Notes under the pieces: model-generated
Database searches by the model: none
Told to the model about the DNA's origin: nothing
Seen by the model: only the letters and a program-made list of their open reading frames with translations
Program-made: the position numbers and the translations under genes
DNA from: Treponema sp.
GTDB taxonomy: Bacteria; Spirochaetota; Spirochaetia; Treponematales; Breznakiellaceae
DNA: 53,611 nt
NCBI GenBank assembly: GCA_031279205.1
Contig: JAITIX010000012.1
Location: 1-53,611 of the forward strand
Reading direction: 5' to 3'
Shown here: positions 16,901 to 25,418 of the stretch, piece after piece
Layout of the letters: every line of letters starts with the position of its first letter
Position numbering within the stretch: position 1 is the first letter of the stretch

Positions 16901-18551
16901 TAAGGTTGATGTAAACATTGCCCGCACACGCTATTCAACACCTGGGGTAACGCTCATCAGCCCGCCGCCGCACCACGACATCTATTCTATAGAAGACTTG
17001 GCTGAGCTTATCTTCGACCTCAAGAACGCCAACCCGCAGGCGCGTATCAGCGTGAAGCTGGTGTCAGAGAGCGGCGTGGGAACAGTGGCTGCCGGCGTGG
17101 CAAAGGCTCATGCCGACAACATCCTCATCTCCGGCTATGACGGCGGCACAGGCGCAAGTCCCCAGTCGAGCATACGACACGCGGGACTGCCGTGGGAAAT
17201 CGGCCTTGCCGAGACCCACCAGGTGCTGGTGCAAAACGGACTGCGAGGCCGCGTCCGCCTTATGACAGACGGCCAACTAAAAACAGGCCGCGACATCGTG
17301 ATAGCCGGTATGCTCGGCGCTGAGGAGTTTGGCTTCGGCACCTCAACGCTCATCGTGCTTGGCTGTGTGATGATGCGAAAATGCCACGAAAACACCTGCC
17401 CCATGGGTGTCGCTACTCAAGACCCCACGCTCCGAACTCGCTTCACCGGCAAAAGTGAGTACCTGATCAACTTCTTCAGGTTTATAGCTCAAGAAACGCG
17501 GGAAATCATGGCGTCCCTTGGGTTCCGCCATTTCGATGAACTCATCGGCAGGACAGATATGCTGGTTCAGCGCAAAAGCAATAAGCCAAAGTCAGCCCCT
17601 ATCGACCTGAGTTCCCTACTCTTCAAGGCGGAATATTCGTCGGACATCCCCAATGGACAAGACCTGCACTGTACCCATGATCAGATTCACAAGATCGACC
17701 ATGTGCTTGATCGCGCGCTCATCGACAAGTGTCTGCCTGCTATGGATAAAAAGATTCCGCTGGCGCTCCGCTTCCCCATTCACAACACCGACCGCGCTGT
17801 CGGCGCAATGCTCTCCTACGAGGTGAGCAAGCGCTATGCTAGTCAGGGCTTGCCGGAAAACTTCATCACCGTTGACTTCACCGGCTCCGCAGGCCAGAGC
17901 TTCGGCGCGTTCCTTGCGAAAGGCATTACCTTCCGCCTTGCCGGAGATACCAACGACTATCTGGGTAAGGGACTTTCCGGTGGGCGCATCGTGGTTTCAC
18001 CGCCCCTCGGTTCCAAGTTCAAGAGCAATGAGAACATCATTGTAGGTAACACCGTACTGTACGGCGCCACCTCCGGCGAACTGTATGCCGCAGGCATTGC
18101 CGGCGAGCGCTTCTGTGTACGGAACTCCGGCGCGACTGCGGTTGTTGAAGGCGCCGGCGATCACTGCGCCGAATACATGACCGGCGGCAGGCTCATTGTA
18201 CTGGGTAAGGTTGGTCGCAACTTCGCCGCTGGCATGTCCGGCGGCATCGCGTACACCCTTGACCTCGACGGTAACTTCACGTTCTTCCTTAATAAAGGCA
18301 TGGTAGAGCTATCCAGCCTCGACAACGAGGAAGACGCGAACTTTGTTAAAAACACGCTGGCGCGACACCTGTACTGGACAGGCTCGGCGTATGCTCAAGC
18401 CATCTACGACGCTTGGGACACCTACCGACCCAAGTTTATTAAGGTCCTGCCAGTGGAATACAAACGGGCGCTTCAGCAGATGAAGCTGGCGGAACTAGAC
18501 CGGAAGCTCTTTGAGATCCGGGAAAAACAAGAACTAACGGAGAAAAACTAA
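13926..18551 (+). CDS. gltB: Glutamate synthase, large (alpha) subunit
   Basis: At 1541 residues this is a full-length GltB, which makes two glutamates from glutamine and 2-oxoglutarate. A 24-residue propeptide precedes the catalytic Cys25 (HDACGIGF) of the N-terminal glutamine amidotransferase domain. The central and FMN domains follow (RSNSGEGGENP near 920, GYDGGTGASP near 1070). Cys1147, Cys1153 and Cys1158 (CVMMRKCHENTCP) bind the [3Fe-4S] cluster, and a Gly-rich beta-helix domain ends the protein (about 1300-1480). AAGGAG at 13912-13917 supports the start. It overlaps gltD by one base. The transposon relic immediately upstream means the promoter is close or lies within it. Confidence 0.97.
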   Translation: MEHAEGVDQRALRGLYRAADEHDACGIGFVADIKGRASHDILRRGLEVLERMEHRGAESADNKTGDGSGVLLQIPHDFYKKQCPQVPEPGMYGTGLLFFPKAEEQQALITDKIAALAKDSDFIPLWRDVPTNREALGAIAASVEPVIRQLFLMSDAPEKVEGTGLEFRLYVFRKKFERFVMEHEALKVARVYFPSLSSRTIVYKGMLMPAQLRLFYPELEDEALKTAVALIHSRFSTNTFPNWPLAQPFRMIAHNGEINTIKGNRFWMTARSALFPAEWQELLPIIEPEKSDSASFDNALELLVMAGRSLPHALMMLIPESWNEKNNIPAELKEFYQYHACMMEPWDGPASMVFCDGRYVGGTLDRNGLRPSRYTITKDNLIVMASETGVQDFKPEEVVYKGRLLPGKLLLVDMLEGRIIPDVEVKRSVCQSKPFAEWTKRVITLPQELDATGEAIVTPDSPLPAPATLFMERAAGYTREDRERLLIPMIETGQEPISSMGTDTPLAVFSDKSQRVYAYFKQVFAQVTNPPIDSIREDLVMTLTSFVGPQGDLLEETPEHCRRIKVLYPIMTREDLLTLRNIAPQEFKSHTLDTTFYVPLVRVADTAAASALELALNRLLTEAKKAINNGASLLTLSDRACLAPEAGRCAVPALMAVGAVHHGLIKAGLRMKASLIVESAEPREIMHFALLFGYGADLVVPYGALASIRAVCQGPDAGRIGDFAHARKSYLKGLAKAMLKVMSKMGTSTLRSYRGAQVFEAIGLDQAVIDKCFTGTLSRIGGAGFAELEAEALADYRAARDAWARMSETPSAPDFLLPSVGQYRWRTLGEKHAWNPETIHLLQWATRDGNYARFKQFSAAVNSLNQSPHVIRGLLDFAAAAAVPIEEVEPVEEIMKRFTTGAMSFGSISREAHETIAAAMNSIKGRSNSGEGGENPERFQPRADGTWARSAIKQVASGRFGVTSEYLANAIELQIKIAQGAKPGEGGQLPGHKVDVNIARTRYSTPGVTLISPPPHHDIYSIEDLAELIFDLKNANPQARISVKLVSESGVGTVAAGVAKAHADNILISGYDGGTGASPQSSIRHAGLPWEIGLAETHQVLVQNGLRGRVRLMTDGQLKTGRDIVIAGMLGAEEFGFGTSTLIVLGCVMMRKCHENTCPMGVATQDPTLRTRFTGKSEYLINFFRFIAQETREIMASLGFRHFDELIGRTDMLVQRKSNKPKSAPIDLSSLLFKAEYSSDIPNGQDLHCTHDQIHKIDHVLDRALIDKCLPAMDKKIPLALRFPIHNTDRAVGAMLSYEVSKRYASQGLPENFITVDFTGSAGQSFGAFLAKGITFRLAGDTNDYLGKGLSGGRIVVSPPLGSKFKSNENIIVGNTVLYGATSGELYAAGIAGERFCVRNSGATAVVEGAGDHCAEYMTGGRLIVLGKVGRNFAAGMSGGIAYTLDLDGNFTFFLNKGMVELSSLDNEEDANFVKNTLARHLYWTGSAYAQAIYDAWDTYRPKFIKVLPVEYKRALQQMKLAELDRKLFEIREKQELTEKN

Positions 18552-20008
18552 TGGGTTCGCCAAGAGGATTTCTGGAAATACCACGGCAACTTGCGGATTA
18601 CCGCCCCGTGGAAGAACGGCTTAATGATTACAGTGAGGTAGAACTCACGCTGACTGACGAAGAGCGTCGCTCTCAGGCCGCGCGGTGCATGGACTGCGGC
18701 GTACCTTTCTGCCACTGGGCCTGCCCCATCTCAAACACCATGCCAGAATGGCAGGATCGGGTCTATCGGGGCGACTGGACAGGCGCATGGGCGCTTCTTG
18801 AGGAACGCAACCCGTTCCCAGAGTTCACCGGGCGGGTCTGCCCCGCACTCTGCGAGGCGTCCTGCGTACTCGGCGTGAACGACGAGCCTGTTACCATCAG
18901 GCAAAACGAGCTTGCGGTCATTGAAAAGGCGTTTGCACTGGGCATTGTAAAACCATGCCCGCCCAAAATGCGCAACGGAAAGAACGTCGCCATCGTAGGC
19001 GCAGGACCTGCCGGCCTTGCAGCCGCCTACTTCCTCAACCGCGCAGGCTTTTCGGTAACAGTCTATGAGGCAGACCGCAAACTCGGCGGTTACCTTCGCT
19101 ACGGCATCCCAGACTTCAAGTTTGACAAAAGCTTTTTAGACCGCCGTATTGCGCTCATGGGCGAAGAAGGCGTCATCTTCAAGGCCAACACCCGCATCGG
19201 CTCGGCACGCTACGGTTTCGGTATAGTAGATAATACTGATGCAGAATGTATCGACGCCAAACACCTAGAGTCAGCATTTGACCTCGTGTTAGTAACAATT
19301 GGCGCGCGCGAACCCCGCGATATCAGCATTCCAGGACGCGAGAACGCCGGCATCGTACAGGCGCTTGATTACCTTGCCCGACAGAACCGCGTCCTTGCCG
19401 GTGAAACCCATCGTTCCGCCGAAGGCGGCATCACCGCCTTCGGCAAGCGCGTAGTAGTCATCGGCGGCGGCGATACCGGCTCAGACTGCGTCGGCACCGC
19501 CAATCGACAAGGCGCTCTGCGGGTGTCGCAAATCGAGGTCTTACCCAAACCACCACTCCACCGCCCACCGGAAGAACCCTGGCCTCTCTGGCCTAAGGTC
19601 TTAAAGACCTCAAGTTCACACCTCGAAGGCGGCGAGCGCTTCTGGTCTATCAATACCAAAGACTTTATTGGCCGAAACGGAAACGTAGAAGCCATCCATG
19701 CCTGCCGTGTTGAGTGGATGCAGAAAGACGGCCGCTGGGTAATGAGCGAAGTTCCTGGGTCTGATTTCGAGATCGGCGCAGACCTCGTACTGCTGGCAAT
19801 GGGCTTCACCCACGTTGTGCAGAACGGCATTGTCGCCGACCTCATGCTTGAAACCGACGAGCGCGGCAACATCCGCACACGCGGCAGTTTCCACACCTCG
19901 AACCCCAAAGTCTGGACTGCCGGCGACTCCCGCAATGGTGCAAGTCTGGTAGTCCGCGCCATTGCCGACGGACGCGCCGCCGCGGAAGCGATCATCAAAA
20001 CACTGTAA
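18551..20008 (+). CDS. gltD: Glutamate synthase, small (beta) subunit
   Basis: The 485-residue protein has the N-terminal iron-sulphur region with RCMDCGVPFCHWACP (about 47-61), the FAD-binding GAGPAGLAAAY motif near 152 and a second nucleotide-binding GGGDTGSDC near 306, with the C-terminal AGDSRNGASLVV. It takes electrons from NAD(P)H and passes them to the large subunit. Its start codon shares the last base of the gltB stop, so translation is coupled. Confidence 0.96.
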   Translation: MGSPRGFLEIPRQLADYRPVEERLNDYSEVELTLTDEERRSQAARCMDCGVPFCHWACPISNTMPEWQDRVYRGDWTGAWALLEERNPFPEFTGRVCPALCEASCVLGVNDEPVTIRQNELAVIEKAFALGIVKPCPPKMRNGKNVAIVGAGPAGLAAAYFLNRAGFSVTVYEADRKLGGYLRYGIPDFKFDKSFLDRRIALMGEEGVIFKANTRIGSARYGFGIVDNTDAECIDAKHLESAFDLVLVTIGAREPRDISIPGRENAGIVQALDYLARQNRVLAGETHRSAEGGITAFGKRVVVIGGGDTGSDCVGTANRQGALRVSQIEVLPKPPLHRPPEEPWPLWPKVLKTSSSHLEGGERFWSINTKDFIGRNGNVEAIHACRVEWMQKDGRWVMSEVPGSDFEIGADLVLLAMGFTHVVQNGIVADLMLETDERGNIRTRGSFHTSNPKVWTAGDSRNGASLVVRAIADGRAAAEAIIKTL

Positions 20009-20021
20009 CTGAATGGTACAT

Positions 20022-20099
20022 TAAGGAGGGGGAAGTCTCCCCCTCGCTTCAAAGCCTCTGGCTTTTCCGCTTCCCCCCTCTGCGGGGCTGTCGCCCCGC
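20022..20099. repeat. Dispersed intergenic element, copy A
   Basis: The segment GAGGGGG-AAGTCT-CCCCCTC forms a hairpin at 20025-20044. It is followed by CGCTTCAAAGCCTCTGGCTT, with AAAGCC-TCT-GGCTTTT looking like a small terminator, and then GCGGGGC-TGTC-GCCCCGC (20082-20099). About 55 bases recur nearly unchanged at 34432-34487. It sits after gltD and may end its transcript. Confidence 0.7.
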
Positions 20100-20169
20100 C
20101 CGCCGTGTAACAACTCTGTTTGAAGTATCAGACACCCTCCACAAAGCGCGTGTCCCGCACAAGGGTATT

Positions 20170-20296
20170 GGAACCAAACAGTTCCCAATACTGGAACCAA
20201 ACAGTTCCCAATACTGGAACCAAACAGTTCCTAATACTGGAACCAAACAGTTCCTAATACTGGAACCAAACGGTTCCTAATACTGGAACCGGTCAG
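20170..20296. repeat. Tandem array of a 23-bp unit with a GGAAC/GTTCC dyad (5.5 copies)
   Basis: Five full 23-bp units start at 20170, 20193, 20216, 20239 and 20262, with a partial sixth at 20285. Each contains GGAACCAAACAGTTCC, an inverted repeat GGAAC/GTTCC with a 6-base spacer. The changes between copies are C to T at one position and A to G at another. It lies between convergent genes. Confidence 0.9.
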
Positions 20297-20311
20297 TGAA
20301 GTCTTAATTTT

Positions 20312-20752
20312 TTACCGCTTGCTTTGCCGCCAGTTCTCAATGCGGTCGTAGGCGGCGTTTATGCGGGCTGACTTCGCGGTTGCTTTACGCATATTCTCCG
20401 CGTGGCCGGCATGACGGTCAGGGTGGTGTATCTTGAGCAGTTTCTTGTAGGCTGCCTTACATTCATCGGCGCTAGCGCCAAAGGGAAGCCCTAGTTCCGT
20501 GAAGTCCTGGCGCAGTTCTTCAGGAATGTTGGCGCTATGATTACTGGCATAGGCGTGGGAGTTTTGGCTACGCGCCTCATCAAACGAAGATCGAGACCGC
20601 GTACTCGCACCGTCGTTTAGGTACTCGTTAAGTTCCTTATACGCCGCTTCATAATCGGGATCGTTACGCCGTTGGGTCTTGCCCAAGGGCGCTCCATCTT
20701 CATCATTAAGATAACTTTTGATTACATCCTCAATCCGCTCAAAAATACCCAT
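20312..20752 (-). CDS. J-domain (DnaJ-like) protein
   Basis: The 146-residue protein has a C-terminal J domain (about 78-146) with the essential HPD tripeptide in IHHPDRHAG, so it should stimulate an Hsp70 ATPase. There is no G/F region, zinc finger or DnaJ C-terminal domain, so it is a type III J protein. The N-terminal part (MGIFERIEDVIKSYLND) resembles spirochaete J proteins and supports the ATG at 20752; a GTG ten codons upstream is possible but has no ribosome binding site. It is divergent from rplM. Confidence 0.85.
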   Translation of the reverse strand: MGIFERIEDVIKSYLNDEDGAPLGKTQRRNDPDYEAAYKELNEYLNDGASTRSRSSFDEARSQNSHAYASNHSANIPEELRQDFTELGLPFGASADECKAAYKKLLKIHHPDRHAGHAENMRKATAKSARINAAYDRIENWRQSKR

Positions 20753-20805
20753 GCCTTTACTGTATCGGAGTATCAGATTCACGGCTATAGCCGCGCTGTA
20801 CCTAG

Positions 20806-20834
20806 TTGACAGGAATCCCTTATCATGGCAAGAT
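20806..20834 (+). promoter_or_regulatory. Promoter of rplM-rpsI-recX
   Basis: TTGACA at 20806-20811 is a perfect -35. With a 17-base spacer the -10 is CAAGAT (20829-20834), a weak match. The rplM ribosome binding site GGAGAAGG follows at 20852-20859. Confidence 0.5.
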
Positions 20835-20870
20835 TCATTTCTGAAATTATTGGAGAAGGTTGTTTATATT

Positions 20871-21299
20871 ATGAAAACGCTATTCGTAAAACCCGCTCAA
20901 GTAGAGCGGAAATGGTTTGTAATTGATGCGGATGGTAAGCCTATGGGCAGGCTGGCGGCGCGCGTCGCATCAATTGTACGTGGCAAGGAAAAGGCGGTTT
21001 ATACCCCTCATCAGGCCGTGGGGGACTTTGTGGTGGTGATCAACGCGGGCAAAATAACGCTGTCTGGACGAAAGCCCCAGCAGAAGCTGTACTATCGCCA
21101 TTCCGGTTATGTTGGCGGCTTGAAGGCCACTTCCTTTGAGAAGGCGTTTGTCCGCCATCCCACGTTTCCGCTGGAGCAGGCGATCAAGGGTATGCTTCCC
21201 AAGGGACCTCTGGGCCGGGAGCTGCTAAAGAATGTCAAAGTCTATGCGGGGTCTGAGCATCCTCATGCAGCACAGAATCCACAGGCTATTGAGTTATAA
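20871..21299 (+). CDS. rplM: 50S ribosomal protein L13
   Basis: The 142-residue protein has standard L13 features: RKWFVIDADGKPMGRLA at the N terminus, VYTPHQAVGDFVVVINA, and MLPKGPLGRELLKNVKVYAG near the end. The frame stays open upstream to 20718, but the ATG at 20871 follows GGAGAAGG at the right distance and matches the family start. It is followed after 10 bases by rpsI, the usual L13-S9 pair. Confidence 0.97.
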   Translation: MKTLFVKPAQVERKWFVIDADGKPMGRLAARVASIVRGKEKAVYTPHQAVGDFVVVINAGKITLSGRKPQQKLYYRHSGYVGGLKATSFEKAFVRHPTFPLEQAIKGMLPKGPLGRELLKNVKVYAGSEHPHAAQNPQAIEL

Positions 21300-21309
21300 G
21301 GGGTGATAA

Positions 21310-21702
21310 GTGATTAAGAATCTTGGTATTGGAACAGGCCGGAGAAAAACTTCTGTAGCGCGGGTGTTTGTGCGCGAGGGAATCGGCAAAGTAACGGTGA
21401 ACGGGAAAGAATTGACTCGATATTTCCCGCAGGAAGAGTATGTACTCATAGTACGTCAGCCACTTATGGTTACGGCTTGTGAGAACAAGTTTGATGTGCT
21501 TATCAATGTGTATGGCGGCGGGTCTAATGGTCAGGCCAGTGCGTGCAGACATGGACTGGCCCGCGCGCTCTGTCAGCTTGATCAGGAGAACTACACCAGT
21601 CTACGGAGCAACGGTTACCTTACCCGCGATTCCCGTATGGTGGAACGTAAGAAGTACGGACAGGCCGGAGCGCGCCGGCGCTTCCAGTTCTCTAAACGTT
21701 AG
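21310..21702 (+). CDS. rpsI: 30S ribosomal protein S9
   Basis: The 130-residue protein starts with GTG (21310), preceded by AAGGGG at 21298-21303. It has the S9 hallmarks GTGRRKTSVARVFVREGIGKVTVNG and ends in the basic QAGARRRFQFSKR tail that reaches the P-site tRNA. It is the second gene of the rplM-rpsI-recX unit. Confidence 0.97.
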   Translation: MIKNLGIGTGRRKTSVARVFVREGIGKVTVNGKELTRYFPQEEYVLIVRQPLMVTACENKFDVLINVYGGGSNGQASACRHGLARALCQLDQENYTSLRSNGYLTRDSRMVERKKYGQAGARRRFQFSKR

Positions 21703-21714
21703 GCTGAGGCGTCT

Positions 21715-22176
21715 GTGATTGCGCTCCAGCAAGCGCGTGAATTGAAAGGCTGTGAACAGGCCGCATTGCGCCTTGTAGCCCGTGCGGAACAGACTGTTTA
21801 CGGCCTTTCGCGTAAACTTGAGCAAAAGGGATACAGTGCCTCTTGTGTACAGGCTGTTGTTTCCCGCTTAAGCGAACTGGGAATCGTGAGCGACAGCCGT
21901 TACGCGGAACTGTGGCTCAATTCCCGTCTTACATTGGGCGGTAACAGCCCCCGCCGGCTCAATGCGGCGCTCTGTAGCAAGGGTATTGACCGCGATGTGG
22001 TGAGCGCAGCGCTGAAAGCAGCCCTAAACCTTGAAAAAGAAACGTTTTTAATCAGGCGGTTTCTGGAAAAGAAGCGCCTTTTGCCTGAATCGGACGCGGC
22101 GCGGCGCTCCCTGAGACAAACATTGCGCGACGAGGGGTTCTCTCTCAAGGCGCTGGACGTGTGGGAAGGGGATTAA
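21715..22176 (+). CDS. recX: RecX-type regulatory protein
   Basis: This 153-residue protein starts with GTG and is made of three-helix repeats of the RecX type (LSRKLEQKGYSASCVQAVVSRL, DSRYAELWLNSRL, IDRDVVSAAL). RecX proteins bind RecA filaments and reduce recombination. Position after rpsI rather than next to recA is unusual. The TAA stop (22174-22176) overlaps the stop of the convergent glycerate kinase gene. There is no strong ribosome binding site. Confidence 0.75.
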   Translation: MIALQQARELKGCEQAALRLVARAEQTVYGLSRKLEQKGYSASCVQAVVSRLSELGIVSDSRYAELWLNSRLTLGGNSPRRLNAALCSKGIDRDVVSAALKAALNLEKETFLIRRFLEKKRLLPESDAARRSLRQTLRDEGFSLKALDVWEGD

Positions 22177-23318
22177 GCGGAGGCTGCGCCTGCAAACATT
22201 CGCGTGGCGCGGATAAGATTTTCAGCGGCAAATGAAAGGTCAGCGCGGCTGTCGCGGATCATGGCGTCAAGGCTGGTCTGGCCACGGGCAATAGAAGCCG
22301 CGTAGTCAAAGGTGTTGAGCAGAGTGGCGGGATTCGCGCCTAATGCGCCGGAAAGCAGGGCAACCGGAACACCGGCTTTGCGGCTTTCCCGCGCCACTAC
22401 AGAACAGAGCTTGCCATCAGCAGTCTGGGCGTCGCTCATGCCTTCGCCCGTAATCACCAGGTCAGCATGGGCAAGCGCGTCAAAAAACCCCGCGTATTTC
22501 ATCACCAGCAGAGCGCCAGATTCCATGCGCGCATCTAAGCAGATACGCAGAGCAGCCCCAACGCCGCCCGCGGCTCCATCCCCATTCTGCGTTACATCAG
22601 CGGCAAGGCCTGCCTGAATCCACGCGACAGCCAGCTTCGCGAGACCAGCATCCAGCGCCGCAACTTGTTCCGGCGTCGCGCCTTTCTGTGGGCCGAATAC
22701 AGCGGAGGCTCCGGTCGGGCCAAGCAATGGGTTGCTTACATCACAGGCAACCCTGATCCGCGTCTGCTTGAGCCGTAGGTCAGCCCTGCTTACATCAATA
22801 GAAGCAATGGCAGCTAAGGCTTCCCCACCCTGAACAAGTGGTTTTCCCTGCTTGTCCAGCAGCCTGAAACCCAGGGCGGAAAGCATCCCAATACCACCGT
22901 CATTGGTGGCGCTCCCGCCAATGCCGATGATAATCTCCCTCGCCCCGCTATCAAGCGCGGCTGCAATGAGCTGACCAGTTCCATAAGACGTGGTTTTCAT
23001 AGGGTTAAGCTCTTCGCGTCTGAGCAGTTCGATGCCGGACGCGCTTGCCATATCAAGCGCCGCAACACGGCCATTGTCGATAAGGCCAAACACAGCATCA
23101 ACAGGCTTCCCCAGCGGACCGCTGACCCGCGTACTGACAAAACGTCCGCCAGTCGCGCTCGTTATAGCCCACGCGGTTCCCTCGCCGCCATCCGCCAGAG
23201 GGACTTTACGCACCGCAGCGCCCGTGTCAACCCACAAAACACCTTCCGCAATAGCGTCGCAGACCTCCGGCGCACTCATGTTACCCTTAAATGAATCCGG
23301 TGCAATCAACACTTCCAT
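22173..23318 (-). CDS. glxK: Glycerate kinase (type II, GarK/GlxK family)
   Basis: The 381-residue protein starts with the family signature VLIAPDSFKGNMSA and contains PLADGGEGT, IIGIGGSATNDGG and DLVITGEG, as in glycerate 2-kinases. It makes phosphoglycerate from glycerate and ATP, which links glyoxylate/tartronate or serine-derived glycerate to glycolysis. The frame extends 27 codons upstream, but homology places the start at ATG 23318. It diverges from the serine dehydratase genes, so the two functions may be co-regulated around serine/glycerate use (inference). Confidence 0.92.
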   Translation of the reverse strand: MEVLIAPDSFKGNMSAPEVCDAIAEGVLWVDTGAAVRKVPLADGGEGTAWAITSATGGRFVSTRVSGPLGKPVDAVFGLIDNGRVAALDMASASGIELLRREELNPMKTTSYGTGQLIAAALDSGAREIIIGIGGSATNDGGIGMLSALGFRLLDKQGKPLVQGGEALAAIASIDVSRADLRLKQTRIRVACDVSNPLLGPTGASAVFGPQKGATPEQVAALDAGLAKLAVAWIQAGLAADVTQNGDGAAGGVGAALRICLDARMESGALLVMKYAGFFDALAHADLVITGEGMSDAQTADGKLCSVVARESRKAGVPVALLSGALGANPATLLNTFDYAASIARGQTSLDAMIRDSRADLSFAAENLIRATRMFAGAASA

Positions 23319-23370
23319 GATAGCTACTTTATCACCTACCTCTGAATTGAGAAAGCGCCCAATGTTTTCT

Positions 23371-23399
23371 TTGGGGAACACTTGCGACTTTTGTATCAT
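23371..23399 (+). promoter_or_regulatory. Promoter of sdaAB-sdaAA
   Basis: TTGGGG (23371-23376) and TATCAT (23394-23399) are 17 bases apart. Transcription would begin near 23406, leaving only about 10 bases before the ATG at 23417 and no Shine-Dalgarno, so the message may be nearly leaderless. Confidence 0.45.
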
Positions 23400-23416
23400 A
23401 ATAATAAACTTGTGTT

Positions 23417-24097
23417 ATGAATGTTTTTGATATTATCGGGCCGGTGATGATTGGACCATCCAGCTCACACACGGCTGGCGCGGCGCGAATCGGCAGGGTA
23501 AGCTGGAAAATACTGGGGGAAGACGTGGCTAAGGCTGAGATAGGGCTTGTCGGTTCCTTTGCCCAGACCTACCGGGGACACGGCACGGACAAGGCGCTCG
23601 TGGCCGGCCTGCTGGGTATGCTCCCCGATGATGAGCGTATCCGCGACAGTTTCACCATTGCCAGAGATGCGGGAATGGCGTTTTCGTTTAACGAAGTAAA
23701 GATACCTCACGCGCACCCCAACACAGCCCGACTCCATCTCATTGGTAGGAGCGGCAAAGAATGTATGGCTCAGGGTGCCTCTGTGGGGGGCGGGAACATT
23801 CTCATCACAAGCGTTAATGAGATGGAAACCGCGTTTACCGGTAATTCAGACACGTTCATCATTGCCCATAAGGATATACCCGGCGTTATCGCCGAGGTAA
23901 CGTCGCTTATGAGCTGGTATGACATTAACATCGGGAACTTCAAACTCAATCGTCCGCATAAGGGGTTTGAGGCAGTTATGACACTGGAAGTTGACGGCGC
24001 TATTGAAAGAAAATTTGTGGATAAACTGCGCGAACTTCCCCGTATTAACAGTGTCGTGTTCCTACGGGCAAATCAGAACGAGAGCCTCAATGCTTGA
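23417..24097 (+). CDS. sdaAB: L-serine ammonia-lyase, Fe-S type, beta subunit
   Basis: The 226-residue protein has the serine dehydratase beta signature GPVMIGPSSSHTAGAARIGR at the N terminus (residues about 8-27) and a C-terminal ACT domain (about 150-220, IAHKDIPGVIAEVTSLMS). With the alpha chain it converts L-serine to pyruvate and ammonia using a [4Fe-4S] cluster. It overlaps the alpha gene by eight bases. This route feeds pyruvate to fermentation. Confidence 0.95.
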   Translation: MNVFDIIGPVMIGPSSSHTAGAARIGRVSWKILGEDVAKAEIGLVGSFAQTYRGHGTDKALVAGLLGMLPDDERIRDSFTIARDAGMAFSFNEVKIPHAHPNTARLHLIGRSGKECMAQGASVGGGNILITSVNEMETAFTGNSDTFIIAHKDIPGVIAEVTSLMSWYDINIGNFKLNRPHKGFEAVMTLEVDGAIERKFVDKLRELPRINSVVFLRANQNESLNA

Positions 24098-24965
24098 GTA
24101 TCATTCAATCGCGTTACTGGTAAAACAGGCGATAGAACAGGGCGTGGCAATTTCCACGCTGATTATTGCTGACCAGGCGGAGTTTATGGGCAAGAGTCAG
24201 GAAGAGCTTTTTGGCATAATGAAAAAAAACCTTGACATCATGCGAGAAGCAGCGAAAAAAGGTGTGGCGCAAGACCTTCGTTCCATGAGCGGACTCACAG
24301 GCGGCGATGGCTGGCGTATGAATGAGTACGCGCGGAAAGGCGCGACGCTCAGCGGCGCGTTCTGTGTCAGCGCCATTACGCAGGCTATCGCCATAGCCGA
24401 ATACAACGCGGCAATGGGAAAGATTGTAGCTGCGCCCACCGCTGGTTCCTGCGGCATATTACCCGCCGCGATTCTCACGATGATAGAACACGGAGCAAGT
24501 GAAAAGAACGCAGTGATGGCGTTGTTTACAGCAGGCGCGTTTGGCATGGTGATTATGAACGAGGCGAGTGTTCTGGGAGCCGAAGGTGGCTGTCAGGCTG
24601 AGTGCGGGAGCGCCGCCGCGCTTGCCGCCGCTGCACTGGTTGAAATGGCTGGCGGCGCTCCTGATATAGCAGCGCACGCCGCGGCAATCGCGCTGAAAAA
24701 CCAACTCGGTCTGGTCTGTGATCCAGTTGCCGGCCTTGTCGAGATCCCCTGCGTTAAACGCAATGCCGCCGCCATCATGTGCGCCATCACTTCGGCGGAT
24801 ATGGCGCTTGCCGGCATCAAAAGTGTGATCCCCATTGACGAGGTCATTTCCGCTATGCAAGAGGTAGGCCAGACCATACCTCAAACCCTGCGCGAAACCG
24901 GCACAGGCGGACTCGCTGTAACGCCAACCGGCATGGCGCTCCGGCAAAAAATCTTTGGCGCGTAA
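24090..24965 (+). CDS. sdaAA: L-serine ammonia-lyase, Fe-S type, alpha subunit
   Basis: The 291-residue protein is the catalytic alpha chain. It carries AAPTAGSCGILPA, GGCQAECGSA and LVCDPVAGLVEIPCVKRN, which supply the cysteines for the [4Fe-4S] cluster that activates serine. The frame opens earlier (23991), but the ATG at 24090 inside the last codons of sdaAB fits the family start and implies translational coupling. Confidence 0.95.
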   Translation: MLEYHSIALLVKQAIEQGVAISTLIIADQAEFMGKSQEELFGIMKKNLDIMREAAKKGVAQDLRSMSGLTGGDGWRMNEYARKGATLSGAFCVSAITQAIAIAEYNAAMGKIVAAPTAGSCGILPAAILTMIEHGASEKNAVMALFTAGAFGMVIMNEASVLGAEGGCQAECGSAAALAAAALVEMAGGAPDIAAHAAAIALKNQLGLVCDPVAGLVEIPCVKRNAAAIMCAITSADMALAGIKSVIPIDEVISAMQEVGQTIPQTLRETGTGGLAVTPTGMALRQKIFGA

Positions 24966-25263
24966 GACATGCGGGATTATAGCAGAGCGCTTATTGGCCC
25001 CTGGCTGTCAAGCAAAGCTATGCCGGCTGGCGCGTGGGCTTGCCTGCAAATCATACAAGTTATAGGTGTTTGTCCTGACGGCACTTACCTTTTCCCAGCT
25101 TAAGTTTGCGTTTAGCACCCGCCTCATAACAGCGCCTGCCAGCTTTGAACTGCGTCTCACACACAGCACTCAGGCGGAAATCTTGCCGTTGAACGGAAAG
25201 CATCTGCCCCTAGACCGACAAGTCTCGGACATGGGTAAGACGAGGCGCGTATGGAGGTAGAAA
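24966..25263. other. Gap after sdaAA without a supported gene
   Basis: A 64-codon frame at 25066-25260 has no ribosome binding site and no recognised motif. I see no strong repeat. It may carry the end of the sdaA transcript. Confidence 0.4.
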
Positions 25264-25301
25264 AAATCAAACGTCCGTAAGAAAAAATCTTACAGACGTA
25301 G
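25264..25301 (-). terminator. Intrinsic terminator of the chemoreceptor gene
   Basis: On the minus strand ACGTCTGTAAG pairs with CTTACGGACGT (11 pairs including one G-U) and is followed by TTGATTTTTTC. The stem lies at 25271-25301, about 118 bases after the chemoreceptor stop. The plus strand has no T-run, so it works in one direction. Confidence 0.75.
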
Positions 25302-25418
25302 AAGTGTGTATATCATTCCAAAATATATGGCTGCTTTCAGTTTTCTGCCATGGCGCTGCGGACGCCCGTCTTCTGATCCGTTACGGCGTCGTAAAGCGGG
25401 CGACCGCTCCTCTCCCGC

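Noticed and set aside
20049-20246. Minus-strand frame over the 23-bp GGAAC array
   Set aside because: The composition comes from the tandem repeat. There is no ribosome binding site.
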